Shown: piece after piece, positions 9,982-21,227 of the stretch
Numbering within the stretch: the first letter of the stretch is position 1
Layout: each line of letters begins with the position of its first letter
Program-made: the position numbers and the translations under genes
The notes under the pieces: model-generated
Databases searched by the model: none
What the model was told of the DNA's origin: nothing
Seen by the model: the letters and a program-made list of their open reading frames with translations, nothing else
Assembly: GCA_035647075.1 (NCBI GenBank)
Contig: DASROF010000017.1
Location: 1 to 64,000, forward strand
DNA length: 64,000 bases
Reading direction: 5' to 3'
Source: Gp6-AA40 sp035647075
GTDB lineage: Bacteria > Acidobacteriota > Vicinamibacteria > Vicinamibacterales > UBA2999

Positions 9982-11044
9982 TCGACCAGGTCGCCGGCTC
10001 GTTCTCCGAGTCGGGTGCGCTCGCGCGCGTTGTCGACGGCTATGAGCCGCGTGACGGTCAGCGCCGCATGGCCGCCGCAGTCGCCGACATCATCGCGCAC
10101 GGCGGCACGCTGCTGAGCGAGGCGGGGACCGGCACGGGAAAGACTCTCGCCTATCTGATCCCCGCGATCCTGAGCCGTCAGCGCGTCCTCGTTTCCACGG
10201 GGACGAAAAACCTGCAAGAGCAGATCTTCTTCAAGGATCTGCCGGCGCTCGCCCGCGCGCTGCCCGTGCCGTTCACCGCAACGCTGATGAAGGGGCGGTC
10301 GAACTACCTGTGCCTGCATCGCTGGGAGATGTACAAGGACGGCGTGGAAGGCTCCACGTCGGCAGGCGGCCGATTGATCGACACGGGCGACGAAGTGCTG
10401 CTGCCGATGCTGAAGGAGTGGGCAGCCACGACCAAGACAGGTGATCGCGCGGAATTGAAGGATCTGCCCGAAGACCTGCCGATGTGGAAAGGAATTTCCG
10501 CGGAAGCCGAAAGCTGTCTGGGGTCCACGTGTCCGCGGTTTGGCGACTGCTGGGTCACGGTCATGCGCCAGCGTGCCGTCGAATCCGACGTCGTCATCGT
10601 CAACCACCATCTGCTGTGCGCCGACGCCGCGGTGCGGCAGAGCTCGTTCGGCGAGATCGTGCCGTCATGTCCGACGCTGGTCGTCGACGAGGCGCATCAA
10701 CTCGAGGACGTCGCGACGCAGTACTTTGGGGTGGCCTTCAGCAACTACCGTGTCGATGATCTCGTTCGAGACGGGGAGCGCCTGCTCAGCGCAACACCGC
10801 ACGATGTCGATGACCTCGCACGGGCTCTCCACCGCGTTGCCGACCGCTCGCGCATCTTCTTTTCGACGCTGCCCAACGGCTTCCGCCTCAAGTCGGACGC
10901 GACGGGAACTGCAGGAGAACGTCGGGACTTGCGCGCGCGCTACACGTCCGAGGCGGTGCAGGACTATTTCGAGGACGGGATGATGCTGGCCGGCGCGCTG
11001 GAGGGACTCGAGGCCACGCTGGCGCTCGCGGCGAAGCGATTCGC

Positions 11045-11098
11045 GAACGGTTCGAACGACTCGAAGGACCCGAACGATTCGAACGGCCCGAACGAACT
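11045..11098 (+). repeat. Six 9-bp tandem units, in frame inside the helicase gene
   Basis: Six consecutive 9-bp units of the form GAACGRYTC or GAACGRCCC occupy this segment. The variants include gaacggttc, gaacgactc, gaaggaccc, gaacgattc, gaacggccc and gaacgaact. Because the period is divisible by three, the frame is kept and the product is a run of Asn-x-Ser/Pro triplets. The unit style matches the degenerate arrays seen between genes elsewhere in the window. Confidence 0.85.
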
Positions 11099-12048
11099 CG
11101 CCTCTTCGATACAGCGACGCGCCGGAGAGCTGCGTTCCGACCTTCGGTTCCTGATGCGAGCCGACGATCCGGAGTTCGTCTATTACGTGGAGGCCCGCGG
11201 CCGCGGGTTCTTCCTCCGCGCGTCTCCGATCGACGTCTCGCGCACTGTGCGCGACGCGCTGTTCAAACGTTTTCGCTCGGTTGTCCTGACCTCGGCCACT
11301 CTCGCCGTCGATGAAGCGTTCGATTACGTCAAGAGCCGGCTCGGGCTCGGCGATGCCGAGGAGGTGCGCGTACCGTCCGAATTCGATTTCCGGACGCAGG
11401 CCCTGCTTTATCTGCCGCGCCGCATGCCGCCGCCGAAATCACCCGCGTTTGCCGAAGCTGCCGCGCGCGAAGTGATCGAGCTGATCAGGCGCTCGCGCGG
11501 CCGCGCGTTCGTGCTGTTCACCAGCTACGCAGTGCTGCGGACGGTCCAGCAGTTCGTCGAGATGGCGGTCGAGTACCCGATCCTGGTTCAGGGGTCGGCG
11601 CCGCGATCCGTGCTGATCGACCAGTTCCGATCGACCCCGAATTCGGTCCTGCTCGCCACTTCGAGCTTCTGGCAGGGCGTGGATGTCGTGGGCGACGCGC
11701 TCAGCTGCGTGATCGTGGACAAGCTGCCGTTCGTCTCGCCCGGCGATCCGGTCGTGTCCGCGCGCATCGACGCACTGACGGCCGAAGGCGTCGACGCGTT
11801 CTCGGCCTATCAGGTGCCGCTGGCCATCCTCGCCCTGCAGCAGGGATTGGGCCGGCTCATCAGGCACCGAACCGACCGCGGCGTACTCGCGATCCTCGAT
11901 CCACGAGTGAAAACAATGGGATACGGCCGCCGGTTCCTTGCCTCGCTGCCGCCCGCCCCGGTCACGCACGACCTCGACGCAGTGGCTCGTTTCTTCATGT
12001 AAACTGCACGCAGATTTGACATTGATTCCTTTGGGAGTGGGAGGCTTC

Positions 12049-13047
12049 ATGCGGACTCACCTGATCCGCCCCATGCTTGCGGCCGCGCTCTTCGTGGCCT
12101 TTGTTTCTGCATCCGCCATCGCGCAACCGCTCGTGCGCGGCAAGGTGGTCGATTCGACCGGCAAACCTGTCGCCGGCGCCACCATCACGTTCGTCGCGCA
12201 GTTCCAGAACCTGAGTCGGGACGCGAAAAGCGACAGCAAAGGCGAGTTCCTCATCGTCGGCCTGCCATCGGGACAGTACGAGGTCACGGCGGCGAAGGAC
12301 GGCGTCGGCACGGACAAGATCAAAGCACCTGTCACGCAGGGCCAGAACGTGCCAGTGAATCTGACGTTGAGACCCGAGGCAACTGGTGGCGGCGGCTCGA
12401 TCGTCGCCGCTCCCACCGGAGAGTCGGCGGCGGCGAACAAGGCCGCGCAGCAGGCGCTGCAGGTGTTGGCGAAGTCAGGTTCGGACGCCCTGGCCGCCGG
12501 CAACTACGACGGCGCGATCACCGCGTATACCGATGTGGTGGCCAAAGCGCCGACGTGCGGCGACTGCTACTTCAATCTCGGTGTCGCCCACATGAACAAG
12601 AAGCAGTGGGCGGAATCGGAAGCCGCGTTCAAGAAGGCGATCGAGATCAAGCCGGACAGCGACAAGGCGCACACGCAGCTCGCCTCGGTCTACAACCAGC
12701 AGCGGAAGTTCGACCTTGCGGCGGAAGAGAGCGCCCTGGCGGCGAAGTATTCGGCCTCGGCCGATCCCGCTGGCGGCGGCAACGCGGAAGCGCTCTACAA
12801 CCAGGGCGTCACGCTGTTCAACGGCGCCAAGTTTGCCGAAGCGAAGACCGCGTTCGAGGGTGCGACAAAGGCCGACCCGAAGCTGGCGCTCGCGCACTAC
12901 CAGCTCGGGATGACCGCCCTCAACCTCGGCGACTTCGCGCTTGCGGTCAGCTCGCTCGAGACGTACCTGCAGCTCGATCCGAATGGTCCTAAAGCGGCGG
13001 AAACGAAGGCCGCTTTGCCAGCGCTGCAGAAGATGGTCAAGAAGTAA
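12049..13047 (+). CDS. Secreted protein with carboxypeptidase-regulatory-like domain and TPR repeats
   Basis: A 332-residue exported protein. ATG 12049 has a good ribosome-binding site (GGGAGTGGGAGG) and opens a clear signal peptide ending ASAIAQ. Residues about 25-115 form a carboxypeptidase-regulatory-like beta-sandwich (VRGKVVDSTGKPVAGATITFV). From about 145 to the end are at least four tetratricopeptide repeats (for example CYFNLGVAHMNKKQWAESEA and ALYNQGVTLFNGAKFAEAKT). TPR tracts mediate protein-protein contacts, so this is probably a periplasmic scaffold. The partner is unknown. It follows the helicase gene by about 45 bp and precedes the yggS-like gene by 28 bp. Confidence 0.9.
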   Translation: MRTHLIRPMLAAALFVAFVSASAIAQPLVRGKVVDSTGKPVAGATITFVAQFQNLSRDAKSDSKGEFLIVGLPSGQYEVTAAKDGVGTDKIKAPVTQGQNVPVNLTLRPEATGGGGSIVAAPTGESAAANKAAQQALQVLAKSGSDALAAGNYDGAITAYTDVVAKAPTCGDCYFNLGVAHMNKKQWAESEAAFKKAIEIKPDSDKAHTQLASVYNQQRKFDLAAEESALAAKYSASADPAGGGNAEALYNQGVTLFNGAKFAEAKTAFEGATKADPKLALAHYQLGMTALNLGDFALAVSSLETYLQLDPNGPKAAETKAALPALQKMVKK

Positions 13048-13075
13048 CGAATCGTTCGATCCGCTCGAACGTTCG

Positions 13076-13768
13076 ATGTCAGTAGCAGCACGGCTCGCCG
13101 GGGTGCGCGCGCGTATCGACGCCGCGGCCCGGGGAGCCGGCCGCGATCCTTCCTCGGTCCGTCTCGTCGCCGTCTCCAAGACATTTCCGATCGACGCCGT
13201 ACGCGAGGCGTACGCTGCCGGCCATCGCGACTTTGGCGAGAACCGCGTCCAGGAGGCGCTGGAAAAGATTGCCGCCTCCGCGGATCTCGCTCTGCGCTGG
13301 CACCTGCTGGGACACCTGCAGACCAACAAGGCGCGGAAAGCCGCGGCGGCGTTTGCGATGATTCAGTCGCTCGATAACGTGGAGCTGCTTCGCAGGCTCG
13401 ATGCTGTCGCGGCCGAGAGCCGTCACACGCCGGAGCTGCTCGTTCAGGTGGACCTGGCCGGCGAAGCGACTAAGTACGGCGCGCGCCCCGAGGAAGTCCC
13501 GACAATCTTCGAAGCGGCGGCCAGCTGTGTCGCCGCCAGGGTGGTGGGGATCATGACGCTGCCGCCCATCCCGGAGACGCCCGAGGACGCACGTCCGTGG
13601 TTCCGCCGGCTCCAGGATCTCCGCCAGGGTTGGCTGTCGGCCGGAGTGCCTCCCGGGATGCTCCGCGAGGTTTCCATGGGGATGAGCGGCGATTTCGAGG
13701 TTGCCGTCCAGGAAGGCGCCACCATCGTCCGTGTCGGAACCGCGATTTTCGGCTCCCGAGCCCTGTAG
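13076..13768 (+). CDS. YggS/PLPBP-family pyridoxal phosphate homeostasis protein
   Basis: A 230-residue single-domain PLP-binding protein with the alanine-racemase N-terminal TIM barrel. The PLP lysine lies in VAVSKTF (about residue 36). Other family blocks are GENRVQEALEK, WHLLGHLQTNKARKA (the usual 'HfIGpLQsNK'), GIMTLPP and the phosphate-binding MGMSGDFEVAVQEGATIVRVGTAIFG. The family maintains cellular PLP and amino-acid balance and has no known catalytic activity. ATG 13076 gives the typical length. The 28-bp gap upstream contains a CGAACGTTCG palindrome. Confidence 0.95.
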   Translation: MSVAARLAGVRARIDAAARGAGRDPSSVRLVAVSKTFPIDAVREAYAAGHRDFGENRVQEALEKIAASADLALRWHLLGHLQTNKARKAAAAFAMIQSLDNVELLRRLDAVAAESRHTPELLVQVDLAGEATKYGARPEEVPTIFEAAASCVAARVVGIMTLPPIPETPEDARPWFRRLQDLRQGWLSAGVPPGMLREVSMGMSGDFEVAVQEGATIVRVGTAIFGSRAL

Positions 13769-13818
13769 TACGTTCGCACTATGGAATGCGGGCCGGCCGA
13801 ACCGTAGGATCCGCGACT

Positions 13819-14979
13819 ATGCGTGCACAGAACATTGTCGTCGCCGCCCTCACCGCCACTCTCGTGTCGGTGGCATCAGCTCCCGCCTTCGCCCAGGGTT
13901 GCATCCTGATCCGGCAGACATCCCCGCTCTTCGGAACGACGGGCGCGCTCGATCAGGAAGTCGGCACCTGGACGATCACGTTCAGCGGCCGCGCCTCGGT
14001 TGCCAACAAGCACTACAACGGGACCGAGCGCCAGATTCAACGCGAGATCGAGCAGACCTACGTCGTCAACCGACAGAACTCCATCACGGCGACGGTCGGC
14101 TATCAGTTCTCACCGCGGATCAGCCTGACGGCGGGCGTTCCCTTTGTCGAAGCGTCGTGGGGCATTCCCTCGCCGCGCGCCGGCGGACCGGCGACACGCG
14201 CCAACGAGAACGCACGGGGCATCGGCGATATCACCACGCTGGCCCGCGTCGCATTGTTCAACCCGGCCACCTCGACGCGCAGCTGGAACGTGATCTTTGG
14301 CGGTGGCGTGAAGATGCCGACCGGCAACAACGCCGCCTCCGACGTGTTCCCCGACAGCAACGGCAACAACAATCTCGAACGCTATGTGGACATCTCCGTG
14401 CATCCCGGCGACGGCGGATGGGGCGTCATCATGGACTTCCAGGGCTACAAGCAGCTTGGCCGGGTAACAGCGTTCGGCTCGAGCACGTGGCTCGCGAATC
14501 CCCGTGACACGGGCACGGCGTCGCGCGGCAATCTCGTGACGGCCACGACCCCCTCGAACGTGAACACGGTATCGGATCAGTTCCTGTTCCGCGCCGGCGC
14601 AGCCGTGCCGATCACCAGCCACATCACCGCCTCGCTGTCGTGGCGCGCTGAAGGCGTTCCCCGCTACGACCTGATGGGTGCGTCGCACGGCTTCCGCCGG
14701 CCCGGTGTCGAGATGTACTGGGAGCCGGGCGTGACGATTACGGAGGGGCGCCACTCGATGTCGTTCAACTTCCCGGTCGGCTATTACTTCAACCGGTTCC
14801 CGAACCCGTACACCGGGACCCCCGGCGACTCGACGTTCCCGGAGTACGTGTCGATCGCGACGTATTCGGTCCGCCTCGGCGGGAAGTTCAACGCGCACTC
14901 CACGCCCGGCCGGCCGGCAACCGATCAACCGTCCACTCCGCGCACGCCCGAAGTCATTCGTCCCGGCGAGGGCGCGTAA
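13819..14979 (+). CDS. Outer-membrane beta-barrel protein, transporter-like
   Basis: A 386-residue protein starting at ATG 13819 with a signal peptide ending ASAPAFAQG. The mature part is made of alternating amphipathic strands rich in Gly, Asn and aromatics (ITATVGYQFSPRISLTAGVPF, NVIFGGGVKMPTGNNAASD, FNFPVGYYFNRFPNPY), a pattern like the 'MetA-pathway of phenol degradation'/FadL-like putative transporter barrels. The substrate is unknown. It is the first gene of a three-gene unit: its TAA is directly followed by the ATG of the TlpA-like gene, whose stop overlaps the DsbD-alpha gene. That context suggests an outer-membrane component linked to periplasmic thiol chemistry. Confidence 0.75.
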   Translation: MRAQNIVVAALTATLVSVASAPAFAQGCILIRQTSPLFGTTGALDQEVGTWTITFSGRASVANKHYNGTERQIQREIEQTYVVNRQNSITATVGYQFSPRISLTAGVPFVEASWGIPSPRAGGPATRANENARGIGDITTLARVALFNPATSTRSWNVIFGGGVKMPTGNNAASDVFPDSNGNNNLERYVDISVHPGDGGWGVIMDFQGYKQLGRVTAFGSSTWLANPRDTGTASRGNLVTATTPSNVNTVSDQFLFRAGAAVPITSHITASLSWRAEGVPRYDLMGASHGFRRPGVEMYWEPGVTITEGRHSMSFNFPVGYYFNRFPNPYTGTPGDSTFPEYVSIATYSVRLGGKFNAHSTPGRPATDQPSTPRTPEVIRPGEGA

Positions 14980-15498
14980 ATGATTCTGCCCGTTCGCCGT
15001 AGCGCGCTGCGCGGAGGCGGACGGGCGCTGTGCCTGCTGCTCGTCGCCGCGCTGGCGATTCCGTCACCAGCGTTTGCCGAAAAGCTGAAGTCGTTCAAGT
15101 TGAAGACGCTCGAGGGAGCCGAGAAGACGCTCCCTGACATGCTCGGCAGCAAAGCAACGCTCGTCGTCTTCTTCTTTCCAACTTGCCCCTACTGCAACGC
15201 GGCGTTCCCGAAAGTGCAGAAGCTGTATGACGCCTATCGCGCGCAGGGGCTGGCCATGGTCTGGATCAACGTGGTCTCGGACGAGCAGAAACTGATTGCG
15301 GAGTGGCGCACGCAGCACGGGTATACCGCGCCGGTCCTCCTTGGCAAGCAATCGACGCCGCGCGAGTACGGCGTCCGGATGACGCCCACGCACTATCTTC
15401 TGGATGCGCGCGGTGAAATCCTCTCCAGGCAGGATGGCTTCAACCCAGGTGACGAAACGAAACTGGAGCAGCAGATTCAGCAGGCGCTTGCCAGGTGA
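14980..15498 (+). CDS. TlpA/ResA-like thioredoxin-family protein
   Basis: A 172-residue periplasmic thioredoxin-fold protein. It has a signal peptide (LLLVAALAIPSPAFA), active site CPYC at residues 69-72 within FFFPTCPYCNAAFPKVQ, and the cis-Pro loop RMTPTHYLLDARG. TlpA/ResA members reduce specific disulfides, for instance on apocytochromes or copper-site proteins. The ATG abuts the preceding stop (TAAATG) and the stop overlaps the next GTG start by 4 bp, so the three proteins should be made together. Confidence 0.9.
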   Translation: MILPVRRSALRGGGRALCLLLVAALAIPSPAFAEKLKSFKLKTLEGAEKTLPDMLGSKATLVVFFFPTCPYCNAAFPKVQKLYDAYRAQGLAMVWINVVSDEQKLIAEWRTQHGYTAPVLLGKQSTPREYGVRMTPTHYLLDARGEILSRQDGFNPGDETKLEQQIQQALAR

Positions 15499-15998
15499 CG
15501 TCGGTCTCCCGAACCCTCCGCGTGGCGCTCGTCTGCGCGCTCGCCGTCGTCGGCGTGACGTCGGTCGACGCTGACGTCATCGTCGCGCGCAACACTCCGC
15601 ATCTCAGCTTCACCGCGGCACTCTCGCCTGATGTGGCTACGCCTGGCGGGCGGCTCTCACTGGTGGTGAACGTTATTCCGAAAAAGCGTGTGCACGTGTA
15701 CGCGCCCGGCACGAAGTATCGCGCCGTCACCGTGAGGCTGGACAAGCACGCATTTCTGAAAATGTCACCGACGGTCTACCCCAAACCGTCGTTCTACGTC
15801 TTCAAGCCGCTGAAGGAGCAGGTGCTCGTCTACAGCGATCCGTTCAAGCTGACGATGACCATCGCCGTCGGAGCGGTGACGCCTCGGAAGGGGCCACTCA
15901 AGATCACGGGCACGCTCTCGTATCAGGCGTGCGACGACCGCGTGTGCTACCTGCCCGAGTCAGTGCCGCTCGAATGGAATCTGCCCGTCGCGAGGTAA
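15495..15998 (+). CDS. Stand-alone DsbD alpha (N-terminal) domain protein
   Basis: A 167-residue exported immunoglobulin-fold protein with a GTG start at 15495 overlapping the previous stop (GTGA). It has a signal peptide, then the DsbD N-terminal signature near the C-terminus: YQACDDRVCYLPESVPLEW, which carries the two cysteines that cycle in DsbD-alpha. In full-length DsbD this domain receives electrons from the membrane and gamma domains and reduces DsbC or CcmG. The membrane beta and thioredoxin gamma domains are absent, so it must accept electrons from another protein, plausibly the adjacent TlpA-like thioredoxin. It converges on the PQQ/cytochrome gene with a 5-bp gap. Confidence 0.85.
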   Translation: MTSVSRTLRVALVCALAVVGVTSVDADVIVARNTPHLSFTAALSPDVATPGGRLSLVVNVIPKKRVHVYAPGTKYRAVTVRLDKHAFLKMSPTVYPKPSFYVFKPLKEQVLVYSDPFKLTMTIAVGAVTPRKGPLKITGTLSYQACDDRVCYLPESVPLEWNLPVAR

Positions 15999-16003
15999 CT
16001 CCA

Positions 16004-17935
16004 TTACTCCAGGCCAAACGCCAGCAGCACATTCCCGCCCGACGCCCCGCTCGAGATCGCGTACCCCGACGCCACGTAGACCATGCCATCGACCACCACC
16101 GCACCTGATGTGGCGATCGCGCCGCCGTGCGCCGGCACCTTGTTGTTGGTGGCGAAGTCCTGAGCAGTGTTGAACGACCAGAGTTGCTTGCCGTCAGCCG
16201 CTGAAACGGCGAACAGCTGGCCATCGCCCGCACCTTCGAAGACGACACCGGGAATCATCGTCGGAGCCGCGCCCAGACCAGCCATACCGCCGGCGAGGCC
16301 CGGAGCGGTAAATACATACGCGACCTTGCCAGTGGCCGATTCAACAGCGCTCATCCCCGCAGCGCCCATGCCGTGATACACAAGCCGCGCGTCTGATGCG
16401 CCGCCCCACACGATTGCGCCGCGGCCACGGCCGCCACGCGCCGGTGCGCCTGCCGGCGCAACCTTGAACAACAAGGCGCCGTTCTTATCCGGATCGAGCG
16501 CCACGACTTCGCCGGCCTTCGTGCCCGCGAACAGCGCGCGCCTGCCGTCCGCCAGCGTCACCAGAACAGGAGAGTTGCCGATGTCGGCGTCCGGCCCCAT
16601 CGGCTCGGGACACGCGGCACTGCGATCGTTGCCTCCGCACCCGCCCATGAACATGTCTCGTTCAACGACGCGATACGACCAGAGGACCTTGCCAGTCTTC
16701 AGGTCCATTGCGACGACAGCATCGGTCAGCGGCGATTCCGGTGGCGTGACCGGATCGCCGGTCCCGACATAGAGCGCGCCGCGAACAGTGTCGATCGTCG
16801 GCGAATTCCATATGCCCCCCGCCGACGGACCGTACAGCTGGACGCCGTTCGCGTTCTTCTTCCACGGCTTTGGCTCGTCAACGTTGTAGGTCTTCCAGAT
16901 CTGCTTGCCGGTATTCGCATCGAGGGCCACCACACCACCACGCGACGTACAACACGGATAATCCGGCCGGCCGCTATTGAATTCCTCCGAACCGGAGAGC
17001 GGCACGTAGACGCGACCGTCGTGGTACTTGAGGCCCGCGGTGATACGCGCGACGACGTGATCGTCGACCCGGACCTTCCAGAGCTGGCGACCGGTCTGTG
17101 CATCGAGAGCGAAGATATTTGCGTGGCCATCGCCGAAGAACACCCCGTAGCGGGCATTGCCCTGGCCGCTGACGGCGCCGACCGTCACTGAACCGCGGAC
17201 GATCGATCCGTTCTGGAACGACCAATAGACACAGCCGGTCTTGGCGTCCAGCGAATAGATGTAGCCGTTGTCGCCGCCGACGAACACACGGCCCGACACG
17301 ATTGTCGGCTGCGAATTATTGGTTTCGCCCTTGGGGAAGCCGAACGACCACTTCACCTTCAGCTTCGGAACGTCGGCCGCGGTCAGACGCGCCGCAGCGG
17401 CCGGCTGGAAGCGCGTGTTGCCGAGATCGTTGCCCCATCCATTCCATCCCGGGCTACGCGTCGGGTCGGTCATCGCCGGGTTGGTCGCGCACTGGTTCGG
17501 CATCGACTTGGCCTCGCCAGCCCCGATGCTGCCCATCGGCCGCCCGCTCATGAACTCGGCAACGCGTCGCCTCTGGACGTCGCTGAGCGACTGCACGCCG
17601 GTCTCTGCCTCAGTGGTGTGATTCGGTTTCGTCAACCCGGCGTAGATGCGCTCGGGCGTCATCTGCCGGATCTCATAAGCGGTGGGTCCTTTGCCCAGCG
17701 ACCTGGTGGTGTGGCAGGCAAAGCAGGTGCCCTGGAACGTCGCCCACCCGCTTTCAGTTCCTGGCAAACCGCCGCGACCTCGTGCGGCAGCCGCGCCCGG
17801 CTGGGCAGGCGGCACCTGCGCACCGGAAACCGGAGGGGGCGCTTGCGGAGCCTGCGCCCCAAGCCACACCGTGCCGACAAAGACCGCCGCGGCAGCCACG
17901 GCGCTGATCAGAGAGGTCTTTTTCATGGTTTGCAT
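16004..17935 (-). CDS. PQQ-binding-like beta-propeller protein with N-terminal cytochrome c domain
   Basis: About 643 residues, exported (signal peptide ending WLGAQA). A class I cytochrome c domain comes first: heme site CFACH at residues 71-75 and a possible axial Met in FMSGRPMGS. From about residue 165 there are PQQ-type propeller repeats (ALDAQTGRQLWKV, ALDANTGKQIWKT, MDLKTGKVLWSY, SAADGKQLWSF). A vicinal-Cys-like pair (YPCCTSRGG) is present. The order of heme then propeller resembles polyvinyl-alcohol-dehydrogenase-like quinohemoproteins, which oxidise alcohols and pass electrons to the heme. Starts at 17935 or 17926 are both possible; the upstream region is a 7-bp tandem repeat without a clear ribosome-binding site. 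It is the third gene of the Vgb-cstA unit. Confidence 0.88.
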   Translation of the reverse strand: MQTMKKTSLISAVAAAAVFVGTVWLGAQAPQAPPPVSGAQVPPAQPGAAAARGRGGLPGTESGWATFQGTCFACHTTRSLGKGPTAYEIRQMTPERIYAGLTKPNHTTEAETGVQSLSDVQRRRVAEFMSGRPMGSIGAGEAKSMPNQCATNPAMTDPTRSPGWNGWGNDLGNTRFQPAAAARLTAADVPKLKVKWSFGFPKGETNNSQPTIVSGRVFVGGDNGYIYSLDAKTGCVYWSFQNGSIVRGSVTVGAVSGQGNARYGVFFGDGHANIFALDAQTGRQLWKVRVDDHVVARITAGLKYHDGRVYVPLSGSEEFNSGRPDYPCCTSRGGVVALDANTGKQIWKTYNVDEPKPWKKNANGVQLYGPSAGGIWNSPTIDTVRGALYVGTGDPVTPPESPLTDAVVAMDLKTGKVLWSYRVVERDMFMGGCGGNDRSAACPEPMGPDADIGNSPVLVTLADGRRALFAGTKAGEVVALDPDKNGALLFKVAPAGAPARGGRGRGAIVWGGASDARLVYHGMGAAGMSAVESATGKVAYVFTAPGLAGGMAGLGAAPTMIPGVVFEGAGDGQLFAVSAADGKQLWSFNTAQDFATNNKVPAHGGAIATSGAVVVDGMVYVASGYAISSGASGGNVLLAFGLE

Positions 17936-17955
17936 TTTGAGTTTTGAATTTTGAA
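17935..17955. repeat. Three 7-bp tandem units overlapping a start codon
   Basis: Three copies of TTTTGAR occur just upstream of the PQQ/cytochrome gene (minus strand) and share a base with its first possible ATG. The array fills nearly all of the 27-bp gap after cstA, so it replaces a normal ribosome-binding region. Confidence 0.7.
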
Positions 17956-17962
17956 TTCCTGT

Positions 17963-20034
<2,072 letters not shown>

Positions 20035-20038
<4 letters not shown>

Positions 20039-21069
20039 TTGAATGTCAGGTAGAGCAGTTTATTGCCGCCCGACGAAGCGACCCACAGCCTATTCGATAT
20101 CCGGCGCGGCGGCTGACGATCGCTGCCAGCCGTGAGCCCGGTGCCTCCGGAGTTGGGCGGCATCGGCACTTCGGCAATCGTCCCGTCGGGCATTACCCGT
20201 CCGACGAACCCGCCCTTCGTGAACCAGAGGTTGCGATCGGGGCCGACCGCGATATTCGTCGGCGAACCAATGGCACTCGGAATCTGGAACTCCGTGATCC
20301 TGCCGTCCATCGTGATCCGTCCGACGCGATTGCCGTCCACCTTGCGGCCGTCCATCTGGCCATTCAGCTCGAGGAACCACATGTTGCCGTCCGCACCGGC
20401 CGTGATGTCGCCCGGGCCGGAATTCGGACGCGGCAGCTCGAACTCGGTGATCGTCCCGGCCGGCGTAATCCGGCCGATCCTGCTGGCGTTGAACTCGGAG
20501 AACCAGACGTTGCCGTCGGGTCCTGTGGCGAGCGCCCGAGGACCGCTGTCGGCCGTCGGAATCGCGAACTCGGCGATGACGCCCTGCGGCGTCACGCGTC
20601 CGATCTTGCCGCCGGCAAACTCGCCGAACCAGATGTTGCCGTCGGCACCAAGCGAGATCGCCCGCGGCATGCTGTTGGGCGTCGGGATTGGGAACTCCGC
20701 GATAGTGCCGTCCGGGGCTATCCGGCCGATGCGGTTGCCGGTGTGCTCGGAGAACCACATGTTGCCGTCCGAGCCGAGGGCGATAATCCGCGGCGAGCTG
20801 TTCGGATTGGGGAGCGGGAATTCCTTCAGACCGCTGCCATCAGCGTTGATCCGGCCGATCCGGTTGCCGGATCCTTCGGTGAACCAGGCGGAGCCATCCG
20901 ACGCGAGTGCGATCGTGGTCGGGCCGCTGGCCGGATTCGGCAGCGGAACCTCGTTCCAGACGCCGTCGGACACGAGATTCCGGTCGGTCGGCGCAAGCCA
21001 GCGATGCTGGGCTGTCACCACGCCGGCAGAGGCGAGTATCCCTAGCGCGCACAGCCACTTGCGAGTCAT
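20035..21069 (-). CDS. Virginiamycin B lyase/streptogramin-lyase-like seven-bladed propeller protein
   Basis: A 344-residue exported protein with a signal peptide (MTRKWLCALGILASAGVVTAQ) followed by about seven repeats of about 42 residues, each with a W-F-[ST/G]-E core and GNRIGRI (for example MWFSEHTGNRIGRI, IWFGEFAGGKIGRV, VWFSEFNASRIGRIT). This repeat defines Vgb-like beta-propellers. True Vgb linearises type B streptogramins using His and Glu residues in the last blades, but most secreted relatives in soil bacteria are uncharacterised, so antibiotic lysis should not be assumed. The last blades are degenerate (TKGGFVGRVMPDG). It is the first gene of an operon with cstA and the PQQ protein. 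Confidence 0.85.
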
Positions 21070-21109
21070 AATATTTGTCCCGAAGACCCGCCAAGATGCG
21101 GTGGGCGGC

Positions 21110-21170
21110 AGCCCGCGTGAGACGCGGGCTTAGAAAACATACTAGCTAGCGAGGCGCTGAGCCTCGCTAG
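21110..21170. repeat. Two adjacent perfect stem-loops between divergent genes
   Basis: Stem-loop 1 is AGCCCGCGT (21110-21118) paired with ACGCGGGCT (21122-21130) around a GAG loop. Stem-loop 2 is CTAGCGAGGC (21146-21155) paired with GCCTCGCTAG (21161-21170) around a 5-nt loop. They lie in the 158-bp region between the Vgb-like gene (minus) and the DUF1592 gene (plus), where terminators are not expected. No T-tract follows either stem. Confidence 0.8.
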
Positions 21171-21227
21171 TTATAGTTCACGCCCGGCTGGCGTGGCTAT
21201 AGGGCTGCCCCGAAGGAGTTCAACAGC

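Noticed and set aside
21110..21130. Rho-independent terminator
   Set aside because: The hairpin is strong but has no T-tract, and the flanking genes are divergent, so no transcript should end there.
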